Shown here: positions 1 to 7,041 of the stretch, piece after piece
How positions within the stretch are numbered: position 1 is the stretch's first letter
Layout of the letters: each line of letters opens with the position of its first letter
DNA from: an uncultured Lachnospiraceae bacterium
GTDB taxonomy: Bacteria > Bacillota > Clostridia > Lachnospirales > Lachnospiraceae
Length of the DNA: 16,803 nucleotides
Assembly (NCBI GenBank): GCA_910588285.1
Contig: CAJUQB010000106.1
Location: forward strand, 1 to 16,803
Direction of reading: 5' to 3'
The notes under the pieces: generated by a model
The model's database searches: none
The model's input: the letters and a program-made list of their open reading frames with translations, nothing else
Told to the model about the DNA's origin: nothing
Translations under genes and position numbers: made by a program

Positions 1-22
1 AACGATGACAAAACAACGTGCC

Positions 23-940
23 TCATATATTCGCGGCGATGTTCACGGATTCAGGATAAAGATATCCTGCCAGGATAGCATTCCCGCACCCGGTCAGGAT
101 CTTATCATATCTGCATTGTTCTTTTAGTATATCTCCATACCTACTTTGTTTCTGTATCAAATCCTCCAAAGATTCTGCCGTTACATGCATGCTATATATT
201 GCCCCGAGCTGGTTCATGAAATCATGCTGCCTTCTGCGCATTTCCGATATCAATTCCTTGTATGCATTTCCATAGGTATCCTGTAACTCCATCTCCAATT
301 TCTTCTTCTCTAATTCAATTTTCGTGCGCTGTGCCTGTATCCAAAAGAAATAAATCAGAATCATTAGAATAAACAGTAGAAAATAAGAGATCTGCTGGAA
401 CTCTCCACTTCTGCGGTATGCAATAATTGCCGCACCCGTACATAGCCCGCATATTCCGATTATGCCAATAAATTTTCTGTTATAAAATATCTTTACGGGA
501 TATTTCCAAATGACTATTTTATAAAAAATTACTGACATAAGGAAAGAACTAAGATTCATCCATAGATATGCCGGCTTGTCCCATTCCGTATCCGCAGCCA
601 CAAAGGCCATAAGGTAAGAGGATGCAAGCTCAAAAGCCCCTGTCACCACAGCACTGAAAATATAAACCGCGATTGATTCTCCCCATCCCATTTCATAAAC
701 CTTTCTCATATAGAAAAATATTATGATATGGATCCATCCGCTAAAAAATAGAGGCAATCTCCCACTATAGATTAAGGATAACACCGCGATATCCAGTCCC
801 AGAATTGCAAAAATCGGTAATCCTGCCCTTATTTTCTTCCCTAAAATCCCATGCAGGCAGAAGAGAATTGAGAAAAACTCTGCACTCCAAGCAATTATGT
901 TAGCAGCAAAAAGCGCTGCCTCTGACATCATTTCTCCCAT
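23..940 (-). CDS. AgrC-like GHKL sensor histidine kinase, lacking the ATPase domain
   Basis: This is the membrane sensor half of an Agr/peptide-type two-component system. About the first 200 of 305 residues form six or so hydrophobic segments. They are followed by a charged helix (about 203-235) and an H-box, RRRQHDFMNQL, with the presumed phosphorylated His at 239. The region around residues 280-293 (LTGCGNAILAGYLY) matches the segment that leads into the GHKL ATPase domain. The family is usually about 420-450 residues, and here a TGA at 23-25 ends the frame before the N- and G-boxes. The same frame stays open for the remaining 22 bases to the window edge, so a nonsense mutation is possible. 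The ATG directly abuts the stop codon of the upstream regulator, and GGGAAG lies 7 bases before it. As read, it could bind signal but not phosphorylate itself. Confidence 0.8.
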   Translation of the reverse strand: MGEMMSEAALFAANIIAWSAEFFSILFCLHGILGKKIRAGLPIFAILGLDIAVLSLIYSGRLPLFFSGWIHIIIFFYMRKVYEMGWGESIAVYIFSAVVTGAFELASSYLMAFVAADTEWDKPAYLWMNLSSFLMSVIFYKIVIWKYPVKIFYNRKFIGIIGICGLCTGAAIIAYRRSGEFQQISYFLLFILMILIYFFWIQAQRTKIELEKKKLEMELQDTYGNAYKELISEMRRRQHDFMNQLGAIYSMHVTAESLEDLIQKQSRYGDILKEQCRYDKILTGCGNAILAGYLYPESVNIAANI

Positions 941-1666
941 TTATCTGCTTCCCATTTTTTCTCTGAAATCCTTCTTCCATATTGGCCCAATCTCAACTGG
1001 CTGCTTGATTCCTTTTAGCTTTATGTAGCGATTGGTATAGTCGATCTCCTCAATAAATTTCTTATTTACAATTGCACATCTGCTGCATCGTACAAACAGA
1101 TTAGAATTGATTTCAGAGAGGATTTCATCACATGTTTGATATGGGATGTCTAATAGATCGCCTTTGCAATGAATCGTAACCTTCCGTTTCCTGTTTTCAA
1201 TATATATGATTTCTTTGATACTTTTGGCGTATAGAATGCCATCCTTCCGAAAATATACAGAGCGTTCCGCCTCATCTTCTGCCGGAAACTCCAAGGCTTC
1301 TGATATTAATACCTGTACCTGCTTCACATCAAAAGGCTTTTCAATATAACCGAAACAATGTAACTGACTATAGGAATATAATTTGGGATCTTCCAATGAT
1401 GTTATAAAGATGAGCGGTGTAAACTGATATTTTCTGATGCCCCGAATTTCCCGTACAAACTTTAATCCGCTTACATCCCCGGGGTTCTCCGGATGCAGGA
1501 TAATATCGATCAAAAACAAATGTATCTGCTGTTCCATAACAATCTGGAATGCTTCCTTTTCTGTGGATGCCGTAAATACGCGCAGCTGATTGTTCACCTC
1601 AGACACAATCTTATATAATGCATCCATGTGGGATTGCTTATCTTCAAGTATAAGAATATTCCGCAT
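941..1666 (-). CDS. LytTR-family response regulator (AgrA-like)
   Basis: A cytoplasmic DNA-binding response regulator of 241 residues. The receiver domain (about 1-125) has the acidic pair ED at 8-9, the phospho-acceptor Asp54 (FLIDII), Thr89 and Lys110 (EKPF). The C-terminal half (about 135-235) is a LytTR domain with the typical IIYIE and NLFVRCSR segments and an FIEEID...RYIKLK end. The frame is open further upstream, but MRNILILEDK at 1666 is the start, because receiver homology begins there and AAGGAA lies 8-9 bases before it. It begins 4 bases after the stop of the XRE regulator gene and ends at the base before the kinase ATG, so the three are one operon. The partner kinase is presumably the adjacent AgrC-like protein. 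Target sites are not evident. Confidence 0.92.
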   Translation of the reverse strand: MRNILILEDKQSHMDALYKIVSEVNNQLRVFTASTEKEAFQIVMEQQIHLFLIDIILHPENPGDVSGLKFVREIRGIRKYQFTPLIFITSLEDPKLYSYSQLHCFGYIEKPFDVKQVQVLISEALEFPAEDEAERSVYFRKDGILYAKSIKEIIYIENRKRKVTIHCKGDLLDIPYQTCDEILSEINSNLFVRCSRCAIVNKKFIEEIDYTNRYIKLKGIKQPVEIGPIWKKDFREKMGSR

Positions 1667-1670
1667 CACT

Positions 1671-2078
1671 TCATTTCCTTTGCAGGTATTCAAAAAAATT
1701 ATCAATGAGTTTCTTATAACCATTCTGCCCTGCCAGCTCTTCATCTCCTCCCAACCTTGTTTCCGTGAAATAAATAGACAAGCGCAATAATAAGCGGATT
1801 TTTTCTTCTTCGGAACAGTTTCGGATGATTGTCCATACTTCCTCTGGCTTCTCACGGTATCCAAATAGCACATATTCCACAGCGCCATACTGATAACCTT
1901 CTAATTCATACAGCGTGTCTATAGAAATCCGATTGGTACCATTTTCTAACTTCTTGTAGGCCGACAAGGAAATTCCCAGCTTCTCCGAAAACTTTTCTTG
2001 TGTTAAACCATGACGTTTTCTGATTTCATACAGGCGATCTGCCATTTCCTCTTTTTGGACTGTTTTTTCTTTTGTCAT
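1671..2078 (-). CDS. XRE-family helix-turn-helix regulator heading the two-component operon
   Basis: A 135-residue transcriptional regulator. The helix-turn-helix occupies about residues 12-60 (LYEIRKRHGLTQEKFSEKLG, then a recognition helix around SAYKKLENG). The remaining C-terminal part has no recognised domain. The start chosen is the ATG at 2078, because GGAGAGG lies 9 bases before it; an in-frame ATG at 2087 sits directly on that ribosome site and is less likely. The next gene, the LytTR regulator, starts 4 bases after the stop. XRE proteins that head Agr-like operons in Clostridia are plausible co-regulators or autoregulators of the signalling operon, but that role is inferred. I see no convincing -35/-10 pair directly upstream. 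Confidence 0.85.
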   Translation of the reverse strand: MTKEKTVQKEEMADRLYEIRKRHGLTQEKFSEKLGISLSAYKKLENGTNRISIDTLYELEGYQYGAVEYVLFGYREKPEEVWTIIRNCSEEEKIRLLLRLSIYFTETRLGGDEELAGQNGYKKLIDNFFEYLQRK

Positions 2079-2554
2079 TTGTTTCATCCTCTCCGTATTC
2101 TGAATTATTTTTTCAATTGAGAAAATCTATGGCTGCCAAATACCATTGACTTTCTTTGAAAAATGCATGTTCAGACTATCATGATATACTCCTGGATGAT
2201 ACACCTGTTCTCTAATTGCTTACAGGCGAAGGAAACCAGCGGGACTCCCTGGAATGGGGTTTCCTCTATAGTACTGCCAAGGCGGATGCTTCATTTCCTT
2301 GGCCTTAAAAAGACGATTGTATTTATTTTATAACAATTCACGCTCGTTTGAAATCCGCTAATAATGTACTATTAATACATCAATAATGTACTTTTATTCT
2401 GTAAGATGCCTTTCTGTTGATAGAAAAAAGATATCCTTGTATAGAGTGTATAACCGTACATATAACAGCAGGTATAAGATGTTATACCTATAGAGGGTTT
2501 AAATACTAAAAAGAAAACTATAAGATTTATTATATAAACTTAGGTAATTGTTAA
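2079..2554. other. Intergenic region upstream of the XRE regulator, with hairpins
   Basis: No normal gene is visible here. Two inverted repeats stand close together: GGAAACC (2231-2237) with GGTTTCC (2258-2264), and GCCAAGG (2276-2282) with CCTTGGC (2297-2303). On the minus strand they overlap a 24-codon ORF (2220-2294) that I report only as a finding. The part from about 2320 to 2550 is very AT-rich and holds the plus-strand promoter listed separately. The repeat-like sequence AATGTACT occurs at 2361-2368 and 2382-2389. The boundary of the IS110 relic to the right is not definable from this sequence. Confidence 0.5.
2417..2445 (+). promoter_or_regulatory. Sigma-70-type promoter upstream of the IS110 relic
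   Basis: TTGATA (2417-2422) and TATAGA (2440-2445) are separated by 17 bases in an AT-rich stretch. Transcription would run into the decayed IS110 transposase about 100 bases downstream. It could belong to the insertion element or to whatever it replaced. The call rests on motif and spacing only. Confidence 0.35.
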
Positions 2555-3422
2555 ATGATTTTTACCTTTGATGTGGATATCTTTCCTCTATATAAAGAGA
2601 GACGAACCGACATCTATGCCGAGGTCAGAAGCCTACAAAACCTACACTTCCAGACGCAGGTTCGGCTCACAAGGATCAAAAATCGCCTAGCAAGATGGTT
2701 CTTCGTCTACTTTCCTGAATACGAAAACATTTCCGAAGACATAAAAGCAGTTCGTAGATGGATGGTGCTGAAGGCAGCGCCTCTACCAGAAGACATCATA
2801 AAGCTGGGCGGAAGGTGTGAACCAGATTTGAAGGGGCACAAAGCTGAGGGGAGCTGGAATGAAGAGAGCAAAGGCCCTGGTATCGGCTGCAGAGCGTAGC
2901 GTCAGAAGCAGGGAAGCTCCGGATGCGGCGCTGGGGAGCGCTGGCGAACCTGCTGAATAACATGGATGTATATGCCTCAAGGCGGGAAGGACTACTCTAG
3001 AGAATGGAAGAAATCCCATTTATAGGTAAGCTGCTGGCGATCAAAGGGGATCGTGATAGTAACAGTGGGCGACTTTATATCGGAAGTGGGTGATATTGGA
3101 CGTTTTGACAACCACGAACAGCTGCAGAAGCTGTCAGGATATGCCATTATGGCAAATGATTCGAGCGAGCATACCGAAGAAAGCCAGATCAGCTATCATG
3201 AACGGCAACGCCTGCGGTATTTGCTGTACAAGGTCATGCTATTCCTAGTGGAAAGTAACTCGGAGTTCCATGAAATACAAAAGTATTACCGGATGTAAAA
3301 AAACTCTCAAAAAGATGCAGTCGATAGTGCAATAACCAATAAAGTGATGAGGGTATTTTATACGTTCCTTACAAAAGGCATCCAGTATAACCCTAAAAAA
3401 ATGCCGGGAGATATGTGGAACA
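2555..3422 (+). pseudogene. Decayed IS110-family transposase
   Basis: A relic of a DEDD/serine transposase of the IS110 family. The frame at 2555-2810 encodes the central segment (IYAEVRSLQNLHFQTQVRLT, RIKNRLARWFFVYFPEYEN, LKAAPLPEDIIKLGG). After a frameshift near 2815, fragments resembling NNMDVYASRREGLL and EEIPFIGKLLAIKG appear in another frame. A third stretch at 3053-3298 carries the C-terminal transposase_20-type part (FISEVGDIGRFDN, LQKLSGYAIMANDS, RQRLRYLLYKV). Beyond it the family ending MRVFYTFLTKGIQYNPKKM is readable after further shifts, to about 3422. The N-terminal RuvC-like catalytic domain, normally about 130 residues, is absent. With the missing domain, several frameshifts and stops it cannot make an active enzyme. 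Family assignment is by recognition of these segments. Confidence 0.8.
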
Positions 3423-3705
3423 GACTAGGAAAAACGTCCACCGCAAGGGGGAGCCCGAGAACTATGCAAGTCAATAAGACTTATAACAAAGAATGAGCCA
3501 GTAGTGGACAGGAAGATTTTCCATAGAGCAGGCCCTGTAAAGGCGCTAAGCTGACACCCTAGTTATGGATAGGGGCCAGAAGGGCGAAGGAAGTTAGAAC
3601 TCTAAAAGATACGGGTGTTTCCGGTAGACACAGAATGTACGCTGCCATAGAAGGACGGGTATACACATAAATGTAGAGCGAAAAACCAAGGCGTTTTACT
3701 TTGTG
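3423..3705 (+). ncRNA. Structured non-coding end of the IS110 element (possible bridge-RNA region)
   Basis: About 280 bases directly after the transposase relic hold no ORF but several nested complementary segments. GTCCAC (3436-3441) pairs with GTGGAC (3504-3509). TCCATA (3520-3525) pairs with TATGGA (3564-3569), enclosing GGCCCT (3531-3536), which can pair with AGGGGCC (3571-3577). GTGTTT (3615-3620) and AGACAC (3626-3631) close a five-base loop. IS110-family elements encode a structured bridge RNA in a non-coding end, and the IS1111 group places it downstream of the transposase. Assigning that role here is inference from position and folding potential; the exact RNA ends are unknown. Confidence 0.45.
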
Positions 3706-3836
3706 TACCCTACACCCTCTATTTTCGTACCAGATACAGAAAAATATCTATCCCCTTGGCTCATTCATCTGAGATATGAAACTTAAAATACCTTGATTTT
3801 TAAGGAATATCACTTGACAATATAGGGAGGATAATC

Positions 3837-4451
3837 ATGGGAATATGTGTATTTTTTTCAGGACCTCACGGTTCTGGTAAAACAACGTTAATTAACAAAT
3901 TAGTAGAGAAATATGAATGTTTTAGTGAAAATGATTTTGATGTAAATTTTTTAGAACAATTTTCGACTATCAAAATTATGAACGATTTTGAACGATGTCT
4001 TTTACGACTTTATCATAGAATCTTTATTCAATCGTATGCAAGTGAGAAAAGTAATAAAAAGGAAGAGCATATGGTAACCTTGGTGAGTCGAAGTATATAT
4101 GATTCATTTGCATATATAGAAACATATCGAGAAATAGGAAAATTTACTTTTAAAGAATTAGAAGTATTATTAAATGTTGAGGAGGGTATTGGAGATTATC
4201 CGCTTACGGTCATCTTGAATCCTTCCCCAGGAATAATAATGGAACGTTTGTTAAAAAGAAGAAAGACGGGAGCGAGAAGCGAACGAGATAAACTATTTTG
4301 TAAAGAAGATACATATGAATTTGTTTGTAGTTTACACGATAAATTTGAACGCTATAGGGATAAAGACGGTGTCTTATATATTGAAGATAATGACGAATCA
4401 GCAATGGAGCAAATCTATAATTGGTTAATAGAAAGAATTACTAGGAGATAA
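3837..4451 (+). CDS. P-loop kinase, thymidylate/deoxynucleoside kinase-like
   Basis: A 204-residue soluble P-loop protein that probably phosphorylates a nucleoside, nucleotide or related small molecule. It has a Walker A loop GPHGSGKTT (9-17) straight after the first strand. SRSIYDSFAY (84-93) corresponds to the substrate-site (D/E)RS segment of the deoxynucleoside kinase family. A basic lid-like stretch, RLLKRRKTGARSERDK (137-152), is followed by a helix as in dTMP kinases. GGGAGG lies 6 bases before the ATG. It is the first gene of an AT-rich plus-strand cluster, 100 bases before the IMP-cyclohydrolase-like gene. The first residue of the DRS/ERS motif is Ser, which is unusual. The substrate cannot be told from sequence; a fused P-loop kinase plus CYTH architecture is known from plant TTM1/TTM2, which makes the neighbour at 5382 relevant. 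Confidence 0.75.
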   Translation: MGICVFFSGPHGSGKTTLINKLVEKYECFSENDFDVNFLEQFSTIKIMNDFERCLLRLYHRIFIQSYASEKSNKKEEHMVTLVSRSIYDSFAYIETYREIGKFTFKELEVLLNVEEGIGDYPLTVILNPSPGIIMERLLKRRKTGARSERDKLFCKEDTYEFVCSLHDKFERYRDKDGVLYIEDNDESAMEQIYNWLIERITRR

Positions 4452-4551
4452 TAAATTATGTTATTTTATAGTATTAAAAAGTGTATTCTTTATATGTAAG
4501 TAAAAGAAGTTAATTTGTTAAATAGAATAATAACATGTGAGGAAAAATAGT

Positions 4552-5256
4552 ATGGCAAAATATCAAAAAGTTCAAAAAGTAAATGACTTAATAAAAGTAA
4601 AAAGAGTGTTGGTTAGCTGCACGGATAAAGAAGGATTAATTTCGAATAGGAATTTTGAAATTAAAGGGTTTCCTAAATGTGGAATTATTGGGGAACTAGC
4701 GAAAGTTAATCCAGATATTATTTTTATTTCAACGGGAAGTACTTATAAACTTTTATCAGAAGCTGGTTATCAAACAATAGGATTAGCTGAATATACAGAT
4801 TTTCCAGAGATGAAAACTGGTTTAGTCAAATCACTACATCCCAAAGTATATGCGGGTATCTTAGGACATTTATATACAGAAGATGATGCAATTTTTATGA
4901 ATGAGCATGGGATTGAACCCATTGATTTAGTTATCGTTAATTTTTATGATTTGCAAGGGACAATTGTAGGTAATTGTGATTGTGAAGATAAAAGACAAGC
5001 TATTGATATTGGAGGACCAACTTTGTGTCATGCTGCACGAAAGTCGTATATAAATACAGCTTTAATTGCTGATAAAGGTGAATATATGTCGTTCATACGG
5101 AATTTAACGCAAAACAATGGGTACATATCTTTAAAGGAACGTATTCAGATGGCTAAAAAGGCATCAAAGGTTTTGACACAACTAATGTTAGATATTGATA
5201 ATATTGTACAAGGCACTTCAGTTGATGAAATAGAAAAAGTATATGATGTTGTGTAA
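4552..5256 (+). CDS. Stand-alone IMP cyclohydrolase (PurH N-terminal, MGS-like) domain protein
   Basis: This matches only the IMP-cyclohydrolase half of PurH, which closes FAICAR to IMP in purine synthesis. Conserved stretches are STGST (60-64), FPEMKTGLVKSLHPKV (84-99), VIVNFYD (127-133), IDIGGPTLCHAARK (151-164) and GIEPIDL (120-126). The Lys of KSLHP, the Tyr of NFYD, the Asp of IDIGG and the Lys of AARK correspond to the catalytic residues known in PurH, so the active site looks intact. Length is 234 residues against about 510 for PurH; the AICAR transformylase domain is absent, with no relic downstream. An in-frame GTG at 4537 exists, but the ATG at 4552 follows GAGGA by 8 bases and fits better. 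Its company (kinase, CYTH-like protein, methyltransferase) suggests a specialised nucleotide pathway rather than housekeeping purine synthesis. Confidence 0.85.
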   Translation: MAKYQKVQKVNDLIKVKRVLVSCTDKEGLISNRNFEIKGFPKCGIIGELAKVNPDIIFISTGSTYKLLSEAGYQTIGLAEYTDFPEMKTGLVKSLHPKVYAGILGHLYTEDDAIFMNEHGIEPIDLVIVNFYDLQGTIVGNCDCEDKRQAIDIGGPTLCHAARKSYINTALIADKGEYMSFIRNLTQNNGYISLKERIQMAKKASKVLTQLMLDIDNIVQGTSVDEIEKVYDVV

Positions 5257-5381
5257 ACATATTGCATAAGATAAAAAAGCCAAAATATGCCGTTACAAAG
5301 GAAGTCTTGGTCTAAAATTCAAATGACCATAAATAAAGGATCATAGATTCCGAGAGTCTATAAAAGTGAAGGAGAATAGCA

Positions 5382-6140
5382 ATGAAAGAAAAATTCTATG
5401 AGATAGCCAGTGTGAAAGATATTGATACTTTTTTTGCGAAATGTTCATATATATATGGCACAGAAATTGATAAATATAATGAAGGATTTGAGTACGAGAT
5501 TAAATTGGATTTTTCTAATGAAAAAAATATTAATGTGGTAAATAAAATTGTTTCCAATCTTTTAGAACAATCTTATAATTATGTGATAAACCGATGCGAA
5601 AAGAAAACGGATTATACTGTAGAGTTCTTTGAAAATAAAGTTTCTAGAGTAGAAAACTCTATATTTATTTATGACGGGAAACCGATGCTTAAAGAAAAAT
5701 TGCATACTATAATCTTATCTAAAGATTATAAAGTATTTAAAAGTACAGAAAGTTTTGTTTATGATCGAGAAGAAATACGCCGTGCAATAAACAAAGATGA
5801 AATGACATATATTGGTTCGATGAGGAAAGAACGATGTAAAGATTTTATTTTAAATGTACAAAATGGTATGGTCTTTGCTTCAGCAGTTTCAAAATGTACA
5901 ATAAATAGTGAATCGCAATATCAATATGAAATTGAGTATTATGGACATTATAATATTGGCGTAGTCGTGATTGAAGAGATGGTTCTAGAAGAACTTGTTA
6001 AAATTGCTGAGATATTAGTAAACAAATCTGAAGTTGATTTCCAGAATAGTGAACAAACAAAACTGTCTTTTGTATTAAGTAAAGTAAGAAAAGAAAATAT
6101 TAAAGATGGAAGAGAGAATGTTTACAATATTTTATTATAG
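5382..6140 (+). CDS. Putative CYTH / triphosphate-tunnel metalloenzyme-like protein
   Basis: I do not recognise a close family for these 252 residues. The sequence does have the marks of the triphosphate-tunnel fold: an EYEIK (ExExK) strand at 37-41, a basic strand MRKERCKDF (147-155), and a late acidic strand QYQYEIEYYG (179-188), the positions where these enzymes place metal- and triphosphate-binding residues. The RxxR...then ExE order resembles Cet1-type RNA triphosphatases as much as thiamine-triphosphatase or adenylate-cyclase CYTH proteins. Members cleave or form bonds in triphosphates (RNA 5' ends, NTPs, polyphosphate). AAGGAG lies 7 bases before the ATG. It is 125 bases after the cyclohydrolase gene and 20 before the methyltransferase. 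Together with the kinase and cyclohydrolase it fits a nucleotide theme. The fold assignment is tentative. Confidence 0.5.
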   Translation: MKEKFYEIASVKDIDTFFAKCSYIYGTEIDKYNEGFEYEIKLDFSNEKNINVVNKIVSNLLEQSYNYVINRCEKKTDYTVEFFENKVSRVENSIFIYDGKPMLKEKLHTIILSKDYKVFKSTESFVYDREEIRRAINKDEMTYIGSMRKERCKDFILNVQNGMVFASAVSKCTINSESQYQYEIEYYGHYNIGVVVIEEMVLEELVKIAEILVNKSEVDFQNSEQTKLSFVLSKVRKENIKDGRENVYNILL

Positions 6141-6160
6141 ACAAAGGAGCAAAATGTTGT

Positions 6161-6985
6161 ATGAGTATTGTTGAAAAAGAAGATGTTGAATATTTATATA
6201 ATCGATTAGATACTAGATGGAATAGTAAACAAGTGATAAAGAAAAGTATCCACCGTACTAAAATTGAAAAACTATTGAATTTTTTAGAACCGGGAAAAAC
6301 TCTTTTAGATGTATGCAGAGGCGGTTCTGTAGATGGAATATTAGGTGTAATGGCAGCAAAAAAAGGATTGAAAGTAACAATATGCAGTTCGAAACAAGAA
6401 TATCTAGATGTTATTAAAAGATTTGCAGATGTAAATGCAGTAAAAATTGATAGATATGTTATTTGTTCACCTGATACGCTTTTGTTTGAAGATAATTCTT
6501 TTGATTACGTATCCTGTATTCATGTGTTGGAACATGTATACAGGTATGAAGAAGCAATTAAAGAAATTTACAGAGTTACAAATAAACATATTTTGGTTGC
6601 TATGCCAACATGTTTAAATTTGTGTGTGTTTGCGCGAATTGGAGGAGCCGATTATTACAAATTTAAATGGAACAGTATTTTTTGTTTATTATTAGGTGGT
6701 TTCAAAGTGCTGTTAGCACTTTTAACATTTCAAAAGGGAGTGTTTGAAAAGAATGAGGAAAAAGGAATAATTATAAAGCATCTTCAGCGGTTTCCTTGGA
6801 TTATAAGGAGAGAGTTCGAAAAAAATGGATTTAAAATCATTCAATATGGAGCAGATGGATTTTGTTTTCCATGGTGGAAGTATATGATTAGGTGGCAAAA
6901 AAAGTTAGATAAACTTGCGTATGCACCATTTGTAAGAAATTTGGGGTTTGGTACACATATATTTGCCGAAAAGAGAGGTGATTAA
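6161..6985 (+). CDS. Class I SAM-dependent methyltransferase
   Basis: A 274-residue Rossmann-fold methyltransferase of the Methyltransf_11 type. Motif I is LLDVCRGGSVDG (48-59), a variant of the glycine-rich SAM loop with Cys-Arg where DxGxG is usual. The post-I strand is LKVTICSS (70-77) and motif IV/V is FDYVSCIHVLEHV (114-126). Residues about 172-190 form a hydrophobic stretch (IFCLLLGGFKVLLALLTF) inside the C-terminal cap, which may bind membrane or a lipid-like acceptor. The start at 6161 is 10 bases after AAAGGAG; a nearer ATG at 6154 is out of frame. It closes the cluster, 20 bases after the CYTH-like gene, and a strong terminator follows. The acceptor is unknown; a nucleoside-derived product is a guess from context. 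Confidence 0.85.
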   Translation: MSIVEKEDVEYLYNRLDTRWNSKQVIKKSIHRTKIEKLLNFLEPGKTLLDVCRGGSVDGILGVMAAKKGLKVTICSSKQEYLDVIKRFADVNAVKIDRYVICSPDTLLFEDNSFDYVSCIHVLEHVYRYEEAIKEIYRVTNKHILVAMPTCLNLCVFARIGGADYYKFKWNSIFCLLLGGFKVLLALLTFQKGVFEKNEEKGIIIKHLQRFPWIIRREFEKNGFKIIQYGADGFCFPWWKYMIRWQKKLDKLAYAPFVRNLGFGTHIFAEKRGD

Positions 6986-6990
6986 TAATT

Positions 6991-7025
6991 AAAAGCCAGT
7001 TTTTCTTCGGGGAAACTGGCTTTTT
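6991..7025 (+). terminator. Rho-independent terminator with UUCG loop
   Basis: GCCAGTTT (6995-7002) pairs with AAACTGGC (7013-7020). TTC and GGG extend the stem inward around a TTCG tetraloop, and TTTTT follows at 7021-7025. It ends the kinase-to-methyltransferase cluster. A run of A's before the stem (6991-6994) gives the minus strand a T-run too, so it may also stop the convergent HAD gene. Confidence 0.93.
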
Positions 7026-7041
7026 GAGAACTATAAATGGT

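Noticed and set aside
3423..3705. Group II intron, suggested by its structured, purine-rich appearance
   Set aside because: No GUGYG start, no recognisable domain V sequence and no reverse transcriptase; position after an IS110 transposase explains it better.
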